The notes under the pieces were generated by a model. It ran no database searches. It was not told the DNA's origin and worked only from the letters and a program-made list of their open reading frames with translations. Position numbers and translations under genes: made by a program. A DNA stretch of 64,000 bases from JAGTVG01 sp963820995 (GTDB lineage Bacteria; Bacteroidota; Bacteroidia; Cytophagales; Cyclobacteriaceae): positions 124,001-188,000 of the forward strand of contig CAWGCL010000001.1 of the NCBI GenBank assembly GCA_963820995.1, in the 5' to 3' direction. This document shows positions 8,314 through 18,065 of the stretch, in pieces; positions within the stretch are counted from its first letter, which is position 1, and every line of letters starts with the position of its first letter.

Positions 8314-9792
8314 ATGATATCTTTAAGTGCCAATAGCAGAGCAATAGAACGTTTAAAACCCTTGAAAGCCAGAGTGGGAGTACTCGGCGTAGGCCATCAT
8401 ACGTATTGGGAGCAATTTGAAGGATTGTTGGACCAGATGTATGAAAAATTGGTGGTGTTTGAGAAGATTTTGATTAATAATGAGGTTGAAACCGTAAATT
8501 TTGGATTATCTGACTGTGCGGAATCCGCATATAAGCTTATCCCCGAAATCAAAGCAGCAAATATCGACCTGCTATTTGTGGACATGCTTACCTATGCTAC
8601 TTCAAGTTCCATAGCGGTTATTTTTAAGGAAATTGATGCCCCGATGGTACTTATTGCCCTTCAACCGGAGAAGGCTATGGATTACCAGAAAGCCAGTACC
8701 CATCAGGAATTGCTGAATGATGATATTTGTGCCATCCCAGAATTTATGAATGTGGCCATTCGCTTTGGCAGAAAGCCCCCCGATGTGATTATTGGGACGC
8801 TGCATGACGATAATATTGCACTGGAAGAAATCAGGGATTATTGCCAGGTGGCCAAAGTGCTTCATGGTTTGAAAAATGCCAGGATCGCTCAGATGGGGCA
8901 TGTGCTGGAAACCATGTTCGATATGCATACAGATCCAACACTATTGGTTTCAACATTTGGTTGCCATATCGTACAAACAGAACCAGATGATGTATTGATT
9001 CATTACAAAAATGCGGATGCCAGGGAGGTGGCACAATATAGAAAAACAATTACGGAATTCTTTGATTTTCCGGAACCTGGTTCAGACCCGATCACGGAAA
9101 AATTAAATGTGGAAGACCTGGAAACCGCAGCTCGTGTAGGTGTCGCACTTAAGCATTTTATAGAAGACAAGAAATTGGATGGGCTGGCATACTACTATGA
9201 AGCTGAACCGGGTTCAGAAATGCGTAAAATGGTGACCAACTTCATCGTTGGAAATTCATTGCTGACTGCTGCAGGTTTTCCAATGTGTGGTGAAATGGAT
9301 CTTAAAACATGTATTGCCATGATGATCATGGACCGCCTTGAAATAGGAGGTAGCTTTGCAGAATTTCATCCTATTGATTTCAATGAAGGGTTTGTTCTGG
9401 TAGGACATGACGGCCCGCATCATATCAACATCGCTCAGGGAAAACCCATACTACGCAGTTTGAAAAAATACCATGGTAAGCCCGGTCATGGTGCAAGCGT
9501 GGAATTTAAGATCAAGGAAGGTCCAATAACCATGCTCGGAGTAGCACAGAAAGCGGATGCTTCCTTTAAATTTATCGTTGCAGAAGGTGAATCAAAAAGT
9601 GGTCCTATCCCGCCAACCGGCAATACAAATACAAGGGGATATTTCAAACCCGATGTCAGAACATTTTTGAAACGATGGTTTCATGAAGGTCCGACACATC
9701 ATTTTGCGCTGGGTATTGGGCACAAGGCCGAGTCAATAAAAAAGGTGGGGAATTTTCTAGGCGTTGAGACAGTAATTATCCCAAGCGAATAA
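8314..9792 (+). CDS. L-arabinose/L-fucose isomerase-family protein
   Basis: This is a 492-residue cytoplasmic protein of the arabinose/fucose isomerase superfamily. The N-terminal alpha/beta domain starts at VGVLGVGHHTYWEQF. Later segments carry acidic and histidine residues like those of the Mn2+-dependent active site: AYYYEAEPGSE, CGEMDLKTC, GHDGPHH and the C-terminal HHFALGIGH. The length matches AraA (about 500). These enzymes interconvert aldoses and ketoses, and the sugar here is not determined. The context (rhamnosidase, symporter, sugar-acid aldolase) points to a plant or algal deoxysugar or pentose. It has its own 276-bp upstream gap, so it may have a separate promoter. Confidence 0.75.
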   Translation: MISLSANSRAIERLKPLKARVGVLGVGHHTYWEQFEGLLDQMYEKLVVFEKILINNEVETVNFGLSDCAESAYKLIPEIKAANIDLLFVDMLTYATSSSIAVIFKEIDAPMVLIALQPEKAMDYQKASTHQELLNDDICAIPEFMNVAIRFGRKPPDVIIGTLHDDNIALEEIRDYCQVAKVLHGLKNARIAQMGHVLETMFDMHTDPTLLVSTFGCHIVQTEPDDVLIHYKNADAREVAQYRKTITEFFDFPEPGSDPITEKLNVEDLETAARVGVALKHFIEDKKLDGLAYYYEAEPGSEMRKMVTNFIVGNSLLTAAGFPMCGEMDLKTCIAMMIMDRLEIGGSFAEFHPIDFNEGFVLVGHDGPHHINIAQGKPILRSLKKYHGKPGHGASVEFKIKEGPITMLGVAQKADASFKFIVAEGESKSGPIPPTGNTNTRGYFKPDVRTFLKRWFHEGPTHHFALGIGHKAESIKKVGNFLGVETVIIPSE

Positions 9793-9892
9793 GATCATCA
9801 TGATGGGCAAAGAATAAACCTGAAAAAATTCAAGAAATGATGCAATCGATCCGGAATAGGAAATTCGGTTATAAAATTATAAATCGATATCA

Positions 9893-11357
9893 ATGAGTTC
9901 AGGATACATCATAAGTATTCTTCTGGTATATTTTGGATTGTTATATGTGATCTCGAGGATCACATCAAAAAAAGCAGATTCAGCCACTTTTTTCATTGCA
10001 AACCGCAAAGCACCCTGGTTTCTGGTAGCTTATGGTATGGTCGGAGTTGGCATATCAGGAATCACATTTATTTCCGTACCCGGACAAGTCGTCGATACGC
10101 AATTTTCATACTTTCAAATGGTGATCGGGTATGTTATTGGACTGCTGATCGTTGCATTTGTATTTTTGCCTATATTCTACAAGATAAATGCCATTTCAAT
10201 TTATTCTTTCCTGCAAAAGCGATTTGGAAATGCCTCACATAAAACCGGGGCTATACTTTTTCTTCTGGCTCAAACTACGACCGCGGCATTTAAACTGTTT
10301 CTTATGGCCTTCGTACTTCAACTTGCCCTGTTTGATCCATTGGGTATTCCATTTTGGATTACGGTCGCCATTACATTACTATTGATCTGGTTTTATACTT
10401 ATCGGGGTGGCATCAAGACTGTGATATTCACGGATACATTACAAACTACATTTTTAATAGCGGCTGTAATTTTGAGTCTCTGGAGTATAGCCAGCAAATT
10501 GAATATGTCAGCTCTGGATATGTATCAGGCGATGGATAAGGAAGGTATATCCCAAATGTTCTTCTGGAAATGGGATGATCCGAAGAATTTTTTCAAGATG
10601 ATATTTGTAGGGATATTCCTGACAGTTATGGCGAATGGGCTCGATCAGTCTATTATGCAGAAACACCTAACCTGTAAGAACCTCGTTTCCTCTCAAAAGA
10701 ATATCGTAACGCCTATCGATCATATTGATATTTGTGAATCTCCTCTTCTTGCTATTAGGGGGTGCCCTGAACTTATACACTATATACGAGGGTATACCCA
10801 TACCTGAACAGACAGACAGTCTGTACCCTGAGCTTGCCATTAATCACCTTGGATTAGCAACTGGCACATTTTTTCTGATCGGTATTGCTGCCGCAGCCTA
10901 TTCCTCCGCTGACTCCTCACTCACAGGATTGACAACTTCGTTTTGTGTTGACCTGCTAAATTTTGATACAAAGGATAATAATCGTAAGGGATTAAGACAT
11001 GGCGTACATTTCGGTTTTACATTGTTGATATTCATTCTGATCATTGTATTTAAACAAGTAAATAATGAAAGCGTTCTTTATGCTTTTATAAGAACAACAG
11101 GATTTATATATGGTCCATTATTAGGTGTTTTCATATTTGGGATATATTCTAAAAGATCGATCAAAGACAAGTTTATTCCAATTATCTGCATTCTTTCTCC
11201 GGTTTTTTCCTTCATCATAGATATAAACTCAATACAATGGTTCAATGGTTATGAATTTGGATATGATATTCTCCTACTGAACCTGGCATTGGCTCTTTTG
11301 GCTTTATTTATATTATCTAAAAAGAAATCAAAAAATGAACATTCTTCTCCATATTAA
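9893..11357 (+). pseudogene. Sodium:solute symporter (SSS family), single frameshift
   Basis: Two frames make one SSS-family transporter of about 488 residues. The first (9893 to about 10709) starts SSGYIISILLVYFGLLY and contains the conserved GLDQSIMQKHLTCKN loop. The second (from about 10710) resumes with IFVNLLFLLLGG and the conserved YSSADSSLTGLTTSF segment. The shift corresponds to one extra base between 10709 and 10727. About 13 membrane segments are expected. SSS proteins couple Na+ to uptake of sugars, sialic acid or organic acids; here the likely cargo is a product of the GH106 rhamnosidase whose gene overlaps the stop by 23 bp. Whether the frameshift is real is open. Confidence 0.8.
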
Positions 11358-14300
11358 GAGATTTCAAAATGGCAGCAGTACCATTTTTTTTCTATTGACA
11401 TTCCTTTTATGGTCAAATTCAAGCATTTGGGCTCAAAGCGAATTACAGGAAATATTTCTGAATCCACCTGAAGATGCCAAACCTCGAGGGTACTGGGTAT
11501 GGGCGCACGGGAATTTCGATTATACCAGAATTACAGAGGAACTGGAAGCTTTTAAAGAGATGGGGCTTGGAGGGCTTGATATTTACGACATGGGTCTGGC
11601 CGATCCTTACGGAATCATCCCAGCCGGAAATGCCTTTATGAGTGATCAAATGATTGATGGTATTGAATTTGCCTTAAAAGAAGCAGAAAGGCTGGATCTG
11701 GCAATGGGATTAAGTGTGTCGAATGGCTGGAATGCGGGCGGCGACTGGACCACCCCGGATGAAATGATCATGCGCTTACTTTTCTGGCAGGATACATTGA
11801 AAGGGCCTGTAAAACTTTCAGAGGTGGCCTTTCCGGAAATACCGACAACATTTGAAAAACCCTATGGGTCCTATGAATTATTCCCGCAGTTCGACGAGGA
11901 TGGATTTCCTGTTTATTATGAAGATGTAGCGCTGGTCGCCTATCCACAAACGGAAAACAACCAGATCAGCAACAAAGACCAGATTATATATTTTGACACA
12001 AAACAGATAAAGGGGAATAATATCGATATTGAATTGCCTCCCGGTGAATGGGTACTGGCGCGTGCAGTAGTTAGTCCCCTGGGACAGAAAATGTGGATGA
12101 GAAGTGATAAGTCGAATGGTTGGATCATGGACCATTACTCAAAAAAAGCAACAAAACATCATTTTGAACATGTCATTGACCGGTTGGAAGAAAGACTTGG
12201 CGACCTGCGTGAAACTTCCCTGGAGAGATTATACCTTGCAAGTTTTGAGGCAGAGGACTATATCATTTGGAGCCCGGAATTAAAACAAACATTTATTGAT
12301 CATCATGGGTATGAAATGGATCCTTATATCCCCGTTTTCGCTGGTCTGGTGGTAGTAGATGAAGAAACTTCCAACCGCTTTCTTTATGATTACCGTTGGA
12401 CAATATCTGAAATGTTCGTTAACAACCATTACCGGCAAGCCCGCGATATATCCAACCAACATGGGCTGTTATTGGCTTCAGAATCAGGTGGCCCTGGCCC
12501 ACCTCTTCACTATGTGCCCACAGAAGACCTGAAAGCCCTGGGTGCTGTGGATGTGATGCGCGGGGAATTCTGGAACCGGGATCCCGAATACTTCGATGAG
12601 TATGGAAATGACCTTACCTATGTTGTAAAGAACATTAGCAGTGCTGCACATATATATGGCCGTAAGATCGTAGAGATGGAATCATTTACAAGCCATAACA
12701 AGCACTGGCAGGAAAGGCCTGTGGAATTAAAAAAACTTGCAGATGAGGCTTTTTGCACGGGAATGACTAGGGTGGTTTATCATACCATGCCTCACAGTCC
12801 GAAAGAAGCTGGTGTGCCCGGGTGGAGCTACCAGGCTGGCACACACATATCTCCTAAAATGGCCTGGTGGAACCTCTCGAAACCTTTCCATGCATACCTG
12901 GCAAGAACTAGCGCACTCCTTCAACAAGGCCTTTTTGTCGCTGATGTAGCATATTATTATGGAGAGGACATTCCCAATTTCGCAACCGGAGCAAAGTATA
13001 TAAGGGAATCACTGGGTGATGGCTATGATTATGATGACCTCAATAAAGAAGTGTTGTTACAAAGTTCTGTTACCTCAGATGGACAACTTCTATTGCCTTC
13101 TGGCATGAAATATCAACTTCTTATATTACCGGATAAATCTGAGATGGGTCTTGATGTTTTGTATAAGATTGAAAACCTCCTGCTTGAAGGAGCTCATATC
13201 CTTGGCAAAAGGCCAACAACTGTTCCGGGTTTGAAAGATTATCAGAACCGAGAAATGCAATTAAAAACTCTGGCGAATAAAATATGGCCAAAATCCAAGA
13301 AAAAGAAGCAAAAGCGAACATATGGAAAAGGCATGATCTATTCCGGCTATACGGAAAAGGAGATTCTTACTGAACTGGGGGTGTTCCAGGATTTTAAGTA
13401 CAGATTCCCGGAGTCTATGCATGCAAAACTGGATTATATACACCGGGCTACCTCCGATGAAGAAATATATTTCATTCGTAATGTCGACTCAACAGATATA
13501 GATGTTGTACTCGACTTCAGGGTAACGGGTAAACAACCCTGTATTTTTGATCCTGTTCAGGGCAGTATTGAGAAGTCGGCTGTCTATACGGCTGAAAATG
13601 GAAGAACACAGTTACCCATAAGCCTGGAACCTTTTGGATCAGTTTTTATTGTGTTTTCACAGGATCCCAAACCTCTCAAGCACATCGTAGCAATCGAAAT
13701 AGAGGGCCAGGCCGTATTCCCTGAAGGTGGTTCATTTACGGGTTCCATTACATATCATGATAACAACGAAATGGTTTTTATGCCTGGTAAGCCAGGGAAT
13801 TACAGTCTGGCATTCAATGACGGTTCTATCAGTGAGGTGACTGTTGAAAACAAGGAAAGATCTTTTACATTAACGAATAGCTGGGAGGTCTTTTTCCCGT
13901 ATGGTTGGGGATTTGATCCGATTCAATCATTCGATCATTTAGTGGACTGGACAAGCCATAAGGATCCTGAGCTTTCAATTTTCAGTGGAGAAGCTACCTA
14001 TAAAACAAGCTTTTACATGGATGTGGCCGATTTGGATGAGCGTATAAACTGGGTGCTCGATCTTGGGGTAGTTGGAGAAGTCGCTAAAGTTTATTTGAAT
14101 GGAAAGGAAGTAGGAACCCGCGTGTTTCCTCCATACCAATTCGATCTTGAAAGGATTCTCAGAGAAGGGAATAATTACCTCGTTGTTGATGTAGCCAATA
14201 CCTGGTTAAATCAATTGGTCGGTGAAAAGGACAAACCTTTTGTTGAACAAAGGACCAGAAGTAATGTTGGAAGGGGAGACAGAAATGAGGGAAACCGGTA

Positions 14301-14388
14301 CTGGAAATCTTATAAACCCTTGCCCTCAGGTATAATAGGCCCTGTTCGATTGATGCAAAATGAAAAGATTAAAATAGCTATAGAATAA
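11335..14388 (+). CDS. Glycoside hydrolase family 106, alpha-L-rhamnosidase-like, secreted
   Basis: This 1017-residue protein has an N-terminal signal peptide ending WAQ-SE (residues 1-34). The mature region begins with the GH106 hallmark PRGYWVWAHGNF and GLGGLDIYDMG. GH106 enzymes are inverting, calcium-dependent alpha-L-rhamnosidases. A conserved glutamate lies in VEMESFTS (about residue 449), matching the family's E-[AS]-F-T catalytic motif. A C-terminal beta-sandwich (about 850-1010, WVLDLGVVGEVAKVYLNG) resembles a GH2-type sugar-binding domain. The gene overlaps the symporter by 23 bp and is followed 3 bp later by a sulfatase, so the three form a tight unit. This suggests removal of rhamnose from a sulfated glycan in the periplasm. 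Confidence 0.85.
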   Translation: MNILLHIKRFQNGSSTIFFLLTFLLWSNSSIWAQSELQEIFLNPPEDAKPRGYWVWAHGNFDYTRITEELEAFKEMGLGGLDIYDMGLADPYGIIPAGNAFMSDQMIDGIEFALKEAERLDLAMGLSVSNGWNAGGDWTTPDEMIMRLLFWQDTLKGPVKLSEVAFPEIPTTFEKPYGSYELFPQFDEDGFPVYYEDVALVAYPQTENNQISNKDQIIYFDTKQIKGNNIDIELPPGEWVLARAVVSPLGQKMWMRSDKSNGWIMDHYSKKATKHHFEHVIDRLEERLGDLRETSLERLYLASFEAEDYIIWSPELKQTFIDHHGYEMDPYIPVFAGLVVVDEETSNRFLYDYRWTISEMFVNNHYRQARDISNQHGLLLASESGGPGPPLHYVPTEDLKALGAVDVMRGEFWNRDPEYFDEYGNDLTYVVKNISSAAHIYGRKIVEMESFTSHNKHWQERPVELKKLADEAFCTGMTRVVYHTMPHSPKEAGVPGWSYQAGTHISPKMAWWNLSKPFHAYLARTSALLQQGLFVADVAYYYGEDIPNFATGAKYIRESLGDGYDYDDLNKEVLLQSSVTSDGQLLLPSGMKYQLLILPDKSEMGLDVLYKIENLLLEGAHILGKRPTTVPGLKDYQNREMQLKTLANKIWPKSKKKKQKRTYGKGMIYSGYTEKEILTELGVFQDFKYRFPESMHAKLDYIHRATSDEEIYFIRNVDSTDIDVVLDFRVTGKQPCIFDPVQGSIEKSAVYTAENGRTQLPISLEPFGSVFIVFSQDPKPLKHIVAIEIEGQAVFPEGGSFTGSITYHDNNEMVFMPGKPGNYSLAFNDGSISEVTVENKERSFTLTNSWEVFFPYGWGFDPIQSFDHLVDWTSHKDPELSIFSGEATYKTSFYMDVADLDERINWVLDLGVVGEVAKVYLNGKEVGTRVFPPYQFDLERILREGNNYLVVDVANTWLNQLVGEKDKPFVEQRTRSNVGRGDRNEGNRYWKSYKPLPSGIIGPVRLMQNEKIKIAIE

Positions 14389-14391
14389 TCC

Positions 14392-15897
14392 ATGATAATG
14401 ATATCTCAAAAATCAATTAATAGAAAAAGGACACTTTTTTTATCCTTCCTGATCCTTACTCTTATTGCCCCGGCCTGTGATGATCAGGGAAAATTCGAAA
14501 AAAATCAAAAGCCAAATATACTGCTTGTCTTTACAGATCAGCAGAACGTAAGTATGATGAGTAGTGCAGGAAACCCATTCCTTCATACCCCTGCCATGGA
14601 TAAAATTGCCAAACAAGGGGTATTATATACAGAGTCCTATTGTTCCTCGCCGGTATGTGGTCCTGCACGTAGCAGCATTATATCCGGTCGGATGCCGCAT
14701 GAAACCGGCGTAGAATGGAATGGCGATTCTATGAAGGAAGACATACTCAATGCCGGGGAAATCTTTAGAACAGCCGGGTATAGAACAGTTTGGGCAGGTA
14801 AATGGCATTTACCAGAGAGTTATCCCCAAAGGGCAGCCTCAAAACAGAAGCATATAAAGGGTTTTGAAATGCTGCCATTTTACGATCCGGAAGTAAAGAA
14901 TTGGATGCTGGGGGCAGAAACCGATCCGCCCCTGACTAAAGCAGTAGTTGATTTTCTGGATAATTACAATAGAGAAGATCCCTTTTTCCTGGCAGTAAGT
15001 TATCACAATCCACATGACATATGTTTTTACCCGCGTAAAGCCGGTTGGGTAACAGAAGAAGATTCCTTGCTCGAGATTCGTTATTATGGTTTTGATTATT
15101 CACTTCCTGATGTAATAGGGACACATCCCGAGCATTATGAAGAATTGCCACCTCTTCCAAAAAATCACGAAATAAATGAAGATGAACCTGAATTTATCAC
15201 TCAAAAGCGTACTGAACATGATGAATATGGCCTGGAGACCAAACTGGCGAATCTTGAATTCAGCGAGAAGGAATGGCGAGGCTACTATCACGCTTACTGT
15301 CGTCTTACGGAGATGGTGGACAGAGAAATAGGCAGGGTATTGGATGCTCTGGAAGAAAATGAATTGGATAAAAATACTTTGATCATATTTACTTCTGACC
15401 ATGGAGATGGAGCTGCCTCCCACAAATGGGCAGCAAAACTGAGTTTATATGAAGAATCTTCAAATATACCTTTCATTATCTCCTGGAAAGATATGATCCC
15501 TGCTGCTAAGATAGACAGCATACATCTTGTTTCTCAAATAGATATCTTACCTACCTTGTGTGATTTTGCCGGAGTAAACATATCATTAAATTTTACGGGA
15601 AAGAGTCTTCGACCGATCCTGGAGGATCCTTCATCTGAATGGCGGGATTACCTGGTCGTTGAACTGGCGGATTATAAACCGGATCAAAAGCGAAAAGGTC
15701 GTATGCTTCGTACAACTGATTTCAAATACAATGTTTATTCCACCGGAATGAGAAATGAGCAGTTTTTCAACTTAAAGGAAGATCCTGGTGAGATGGTCAA
15801 CCTGATCAATGATCCATCTTTTCAGGAAAACATTGAACATCATAGAAAGTTATTGCAGGACTGGGCCCTAAAGACTGATGATCCATTTGATTTTTAA
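14392..15897 (+). CDS. Type I (formylglycine) sulfatase, lipoprotein
   Basis: This is a 501-residue S1-family sulfatase. The formylglycine motif is C89-G-P-A-R93 followed by SSIISGR. The metal-binding N-terminal FTDQQN, the KWHLPE segment and the FTSDHGDG motif are all present. It removes sulfate esters after Cys89 is converted by a sulfatase-maturating enzyme, which is not in this window. A lipobox (LIAPAC, Cys29) anchors it. It begins 3 bp after the GH106 gene, so the pair is translationally linked and probably acts on the same sulfated rhamnoside, for example an ulvan-like or rhamnan sulfate fragment. The exact substrate is inference. Confidence 0.9.
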   Translation: MIMISQKSINRKRTLFLSFLILTLIAPACDDQGKFEKNQKPNILLVFTDQQNVSMMSSAGNPFLHTPAMDKIAKQGVLYTESYCSSPVCGPARSSIISGRMPHETGVEWNGDSMKEDILNAGEIFRTAGYRTVWAGKWHLPESYPQRAASKQKHIKGFEMLPFYDPEVKNWMLGAETDPPLTKAVVDFLDNYNREDPFFLAVSYHNPHDICFYPRKAGWVTEEDSLLEIRYYGFDYSLPDVIGTHPEHYEELPPLPKNHEINEDEPEFITQKRTEHDEYGLETKLANLEFSEKEWRGYYHAYCRLTEMVDREIGRVLDALEENELDKNTLIIFTSDHGDGAASHKWAAKLSLYEESSNIPFIISWKDMIPAAKIDSIHLVSQIDILPTLCDFAGVNISLNFTGKSLRPILEDPSSEWRDYLVVELADYKPDQKRKGRMLRTTDFKYNVYSTGMRNEQFFNLKEDPGEMVNLINDPSFQENIEHHRKLLQDWALKTDDPFDF

Positions 15898-16314
15898 GTC
15901 AGGAGTTCTTAAGGTTAAGGTCAATTTATGATTCAATTTCTCAACTAAAGTAATTCATTGTCCATTTAAATGAGCTAAGCAATAATCCCCCATACCTCTT
16001 TATTTTCTAAATAACCCTGTTTGGCTAATTTATCCTACCCTTAGACACTGACCGGGATGAAAGATATTATATCTTAACAGATTAGCAAGAACCTTATCTG
16101 GCAATGCATTTCACTGGTTTGCGGGATTCAGGTTAATTTTTAGAGTTAGGTAGCAATTACCTTCTTGGGAAGTCCTTAATCATATAGCCACCCTTACTAT
16201 ATTCAATACCCTTCCTTTCTAAGTTCAGGAAGTCAATATGTTATCAATTTTTTAAAGTTATCAGGCAAAAATATCAGAACCTATTATGAGGTGATCAAAT
16301 GTTGGACAAAGAAT
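15898..16314. other. Intergenic region between converging genes
   Basis: This 417-bp spacer between the sulfatase and the leftward CLC gene holds no supportable open frame. I found no strong terminator hairpin, RNA gene or repeat in it. Confidence 0.4.
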
Positions 16315-17673
16315 TTAATCTTTGTTTTTTCTTTTTTCACTTTTAGTTTTTCTCGCCTCTTTGCGCTTTTTGATCCCTTCTTTTCGGATCTCCCCAAGTG
16401 TTGATTCTTTGTGGTGGTGGTAATCAAATATCTTTGGCACACCCACTTTTTGAGAACTATATATACCGCTATGACCGCTGAAAAAATAAGCCACGAAACA
16501 GGCAATGGCATAATACAATATATTATCCGAACCGAAAAGTTCAACCCCCATGATGGTACAGGCCAATGGTGTATTTGTTGCAGCAGCAAAAACTGCTATA
16601 AATCCAAGGCCGGCAAACAAATCAATCGGGGCGTCCATGAGTTCACCCATTACATTGCCCAGCGTAGACCCTACAAAAAATAGAGGGGTAACTTCGCCTC
16701 CCTTAAAGCCGGTGCCAAGAGTTACAGAGGTCAAGACAAGTTTTTGTAACCAGCTGAAAGCATTCGCTCCTCCTTCTTTAAAAGAACTTAATATAGAAAC
16801 TCCTCCTTCCCGGTATGATTCCACACCCAGACCATTATAATCATAATTACCATAAAGAAAAGTAATGGCGATCACTACTATTCCTCCAACCAACGGGATC
16901 AAATAAGGGTTTTTAATAAACCTTTTTGAAAGATCCTTAATCCTGTGCGTCAGTTCCCCAAATAGAAATCCCGCCAATCCGAAGGCGATACAGGCAACCA
17001 GTACTTTTCCCAACAGTAAGGGATCTATCTGGACTTTCTCATTAAAAAGATAGGCATTTTCTATAAACAGGATAGAATATTCAGTATGCCCAAGACCCCA
17101 TATCGAGCAACTTACATCTGCCAGCACACTTGCCAGAAGCGCAGGGATGATCGCGTCATATCTGATCTTTCCTATCGTCAAAACTTCAATAGCAAAGATG
17201 GCACCGGTCAGAGGCGTTCCGAATACGGCGCCGAAACCAGCTGCAACACCTGATGTTAGCAGTATTCGTGTATCTGACTCATTCAGGTTGATGTATCTAC
17301 GGAACAATGCGGAAATGCTACCGCCAATCTGAACGGCCGTTCCTTCCCGGCCGGCTGAGCCACCGAAGAGATGCGTAAGAATAGTACCCAGATAAACCAG
17401 GGGAGCCATCCGGACAGGTACACCACCCCCCGGTTCATGGATCTCATCCATAATGAGGTTGTTGCCTTTTTCAGATTTTCCACCAAATTTTCTATAGAAC
17501 CAGATGATCAGTACGCCTATCAAAGGGAGAAGGTATAACAACCAGGGATTTTCAATACGCAGATCAGTAACGTAATCCAGGGACCAGAGGAAAAAGGCGA
17601 TGGCTGTCCCTATCACTGCTGAAAGCGGGACGATGATCAACAACCATTTACCTAATATCCTGAATTCTTTCAT
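16315..17673 (-). CDS. CLC-family antiporter of the fluoride-exporting (CLC-F/EriC-F) type
   Basis: This 452-residue CLC protein has about 10-11 membrane helices and no CBS domains. Its signature loops match the fluoride branch rather than chloride CLCs. The chloride motif GSGIP is replaced by G70-N-N-L-I-M75, and the gating loop reads GREGT with E110 instead of GREGP. CLC-F proteins exchange F- for H+ and protect against fluoride; in the family the Met of GNNLIM is a selectivity residue. The C-terminal tail (about 425-452) is very basic and lysine-rich. I see no fluoride riboswitch in the upstream region. It is followed upstream by the antiporter gene on the same strand, 392 bp away. Confidence 0.75.
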   Translation of the reverse strand: MKEFRILGKWLLIIVPLSAVIGTAIAFFLWSLDYVTDLRIENPWLLYLLPLIGVLIIWFYRKFGGKSEKGNNLIMDEIHEPGGGVPVRMAPLVYLGTILTHLFGGSAGREGTAVQIGGSISALFRRYINLNESDTRILLTSGVAAGFGAVFGTPLTGAIFAIEVLTIGKIRYDAIIPALLASVLADVSCSIWGLGHTEYSILFIENAYLFNEKVQIDPLLLGKVLVACIAFGLAGFLFGELTHRIKDLSKRFIKNPYLIPLVGGIVVIAITFLYGNYDYNGLGVESYREGGVSILSSFKEGGANAFSWLQKLVLTSVTLGTGFKGGEVTPLFFVGSTLGNVMGELMDAPIDLFAGLGFIAVFAAATNTPLACTIMGVELFGSDNILYYAIACFVAYFFSGHSGIYSSQKVGVPKIFDYHHHKESTLGEIRKEGIKKRKEARKTKSEKRKNKD

Positions 17674-17772
17674 ATGGAAATATCCTTACCCAAAAGGATC
17701 AATACTTATAAAATCGAATCTCAATTTATGTTAAAATATCTACTTCCTGATTATATTCATCACTAAATCAAA

Positions 17773-17922
17773 AATCTATATTTAGAAAATTACTTAATAC
17801 TGGGATTTACTAGTCAATCTTAAATCCAGATTTAGATACTTACTTAGTGCTGAGATTTACAAGTCAGTCTTAAATCAATACAATTGGATATTTACTTCGT
17901 ATTAAGATCTAAGTTCCGAGTT
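17773..17922. repeat. Imperfect ~50-bp tandem repeat, about three copies
   Basis: Units start at 17773, 17823 and 17873, a 50-bp period. Copies 1 and 2 are closely similar: both start AATC, contain TACTTA(A/G)T-CTG-GATTTAC and end AGTC-(A/G)-TCTTAAATC. Copy 3 is more diverged and is offset by 2 bp in the middle (TTTACTTCGTATTAAGAT). The array fills the otherwise empty 392-bp region 17674-18065 between the CLC-F gene and the antiporter gene. No function is evident. Confidence 0.6.
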
Positions 17923-18065
17923 TACGATTTTCAAACTAGATTTCCAATAATATCATCTTCCAGCCGCTTATTCATCATGTTAAAATCAAACGGATTATTC
18001 TAAGGCTTACCAGGTTCGATAAATGCATAAGCTTACTAATGATCTAACCAATTATCGTATTAATT

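Noticed and set aside
6012..15897. SusC/SusD pair typical of a polysaccharide-utilisation locus
   Set aside because: No TonB receptor or SusD-like lipoprotein occurs in the cluster; the only receptor (33.8-36.3 kb) is FecA-like.
17674..18065. Fluoride riboswitch before the CLC-F gene
   Set aside because: I looked for the conserved GGxGATGG-type core on the minus strand and did not see it.
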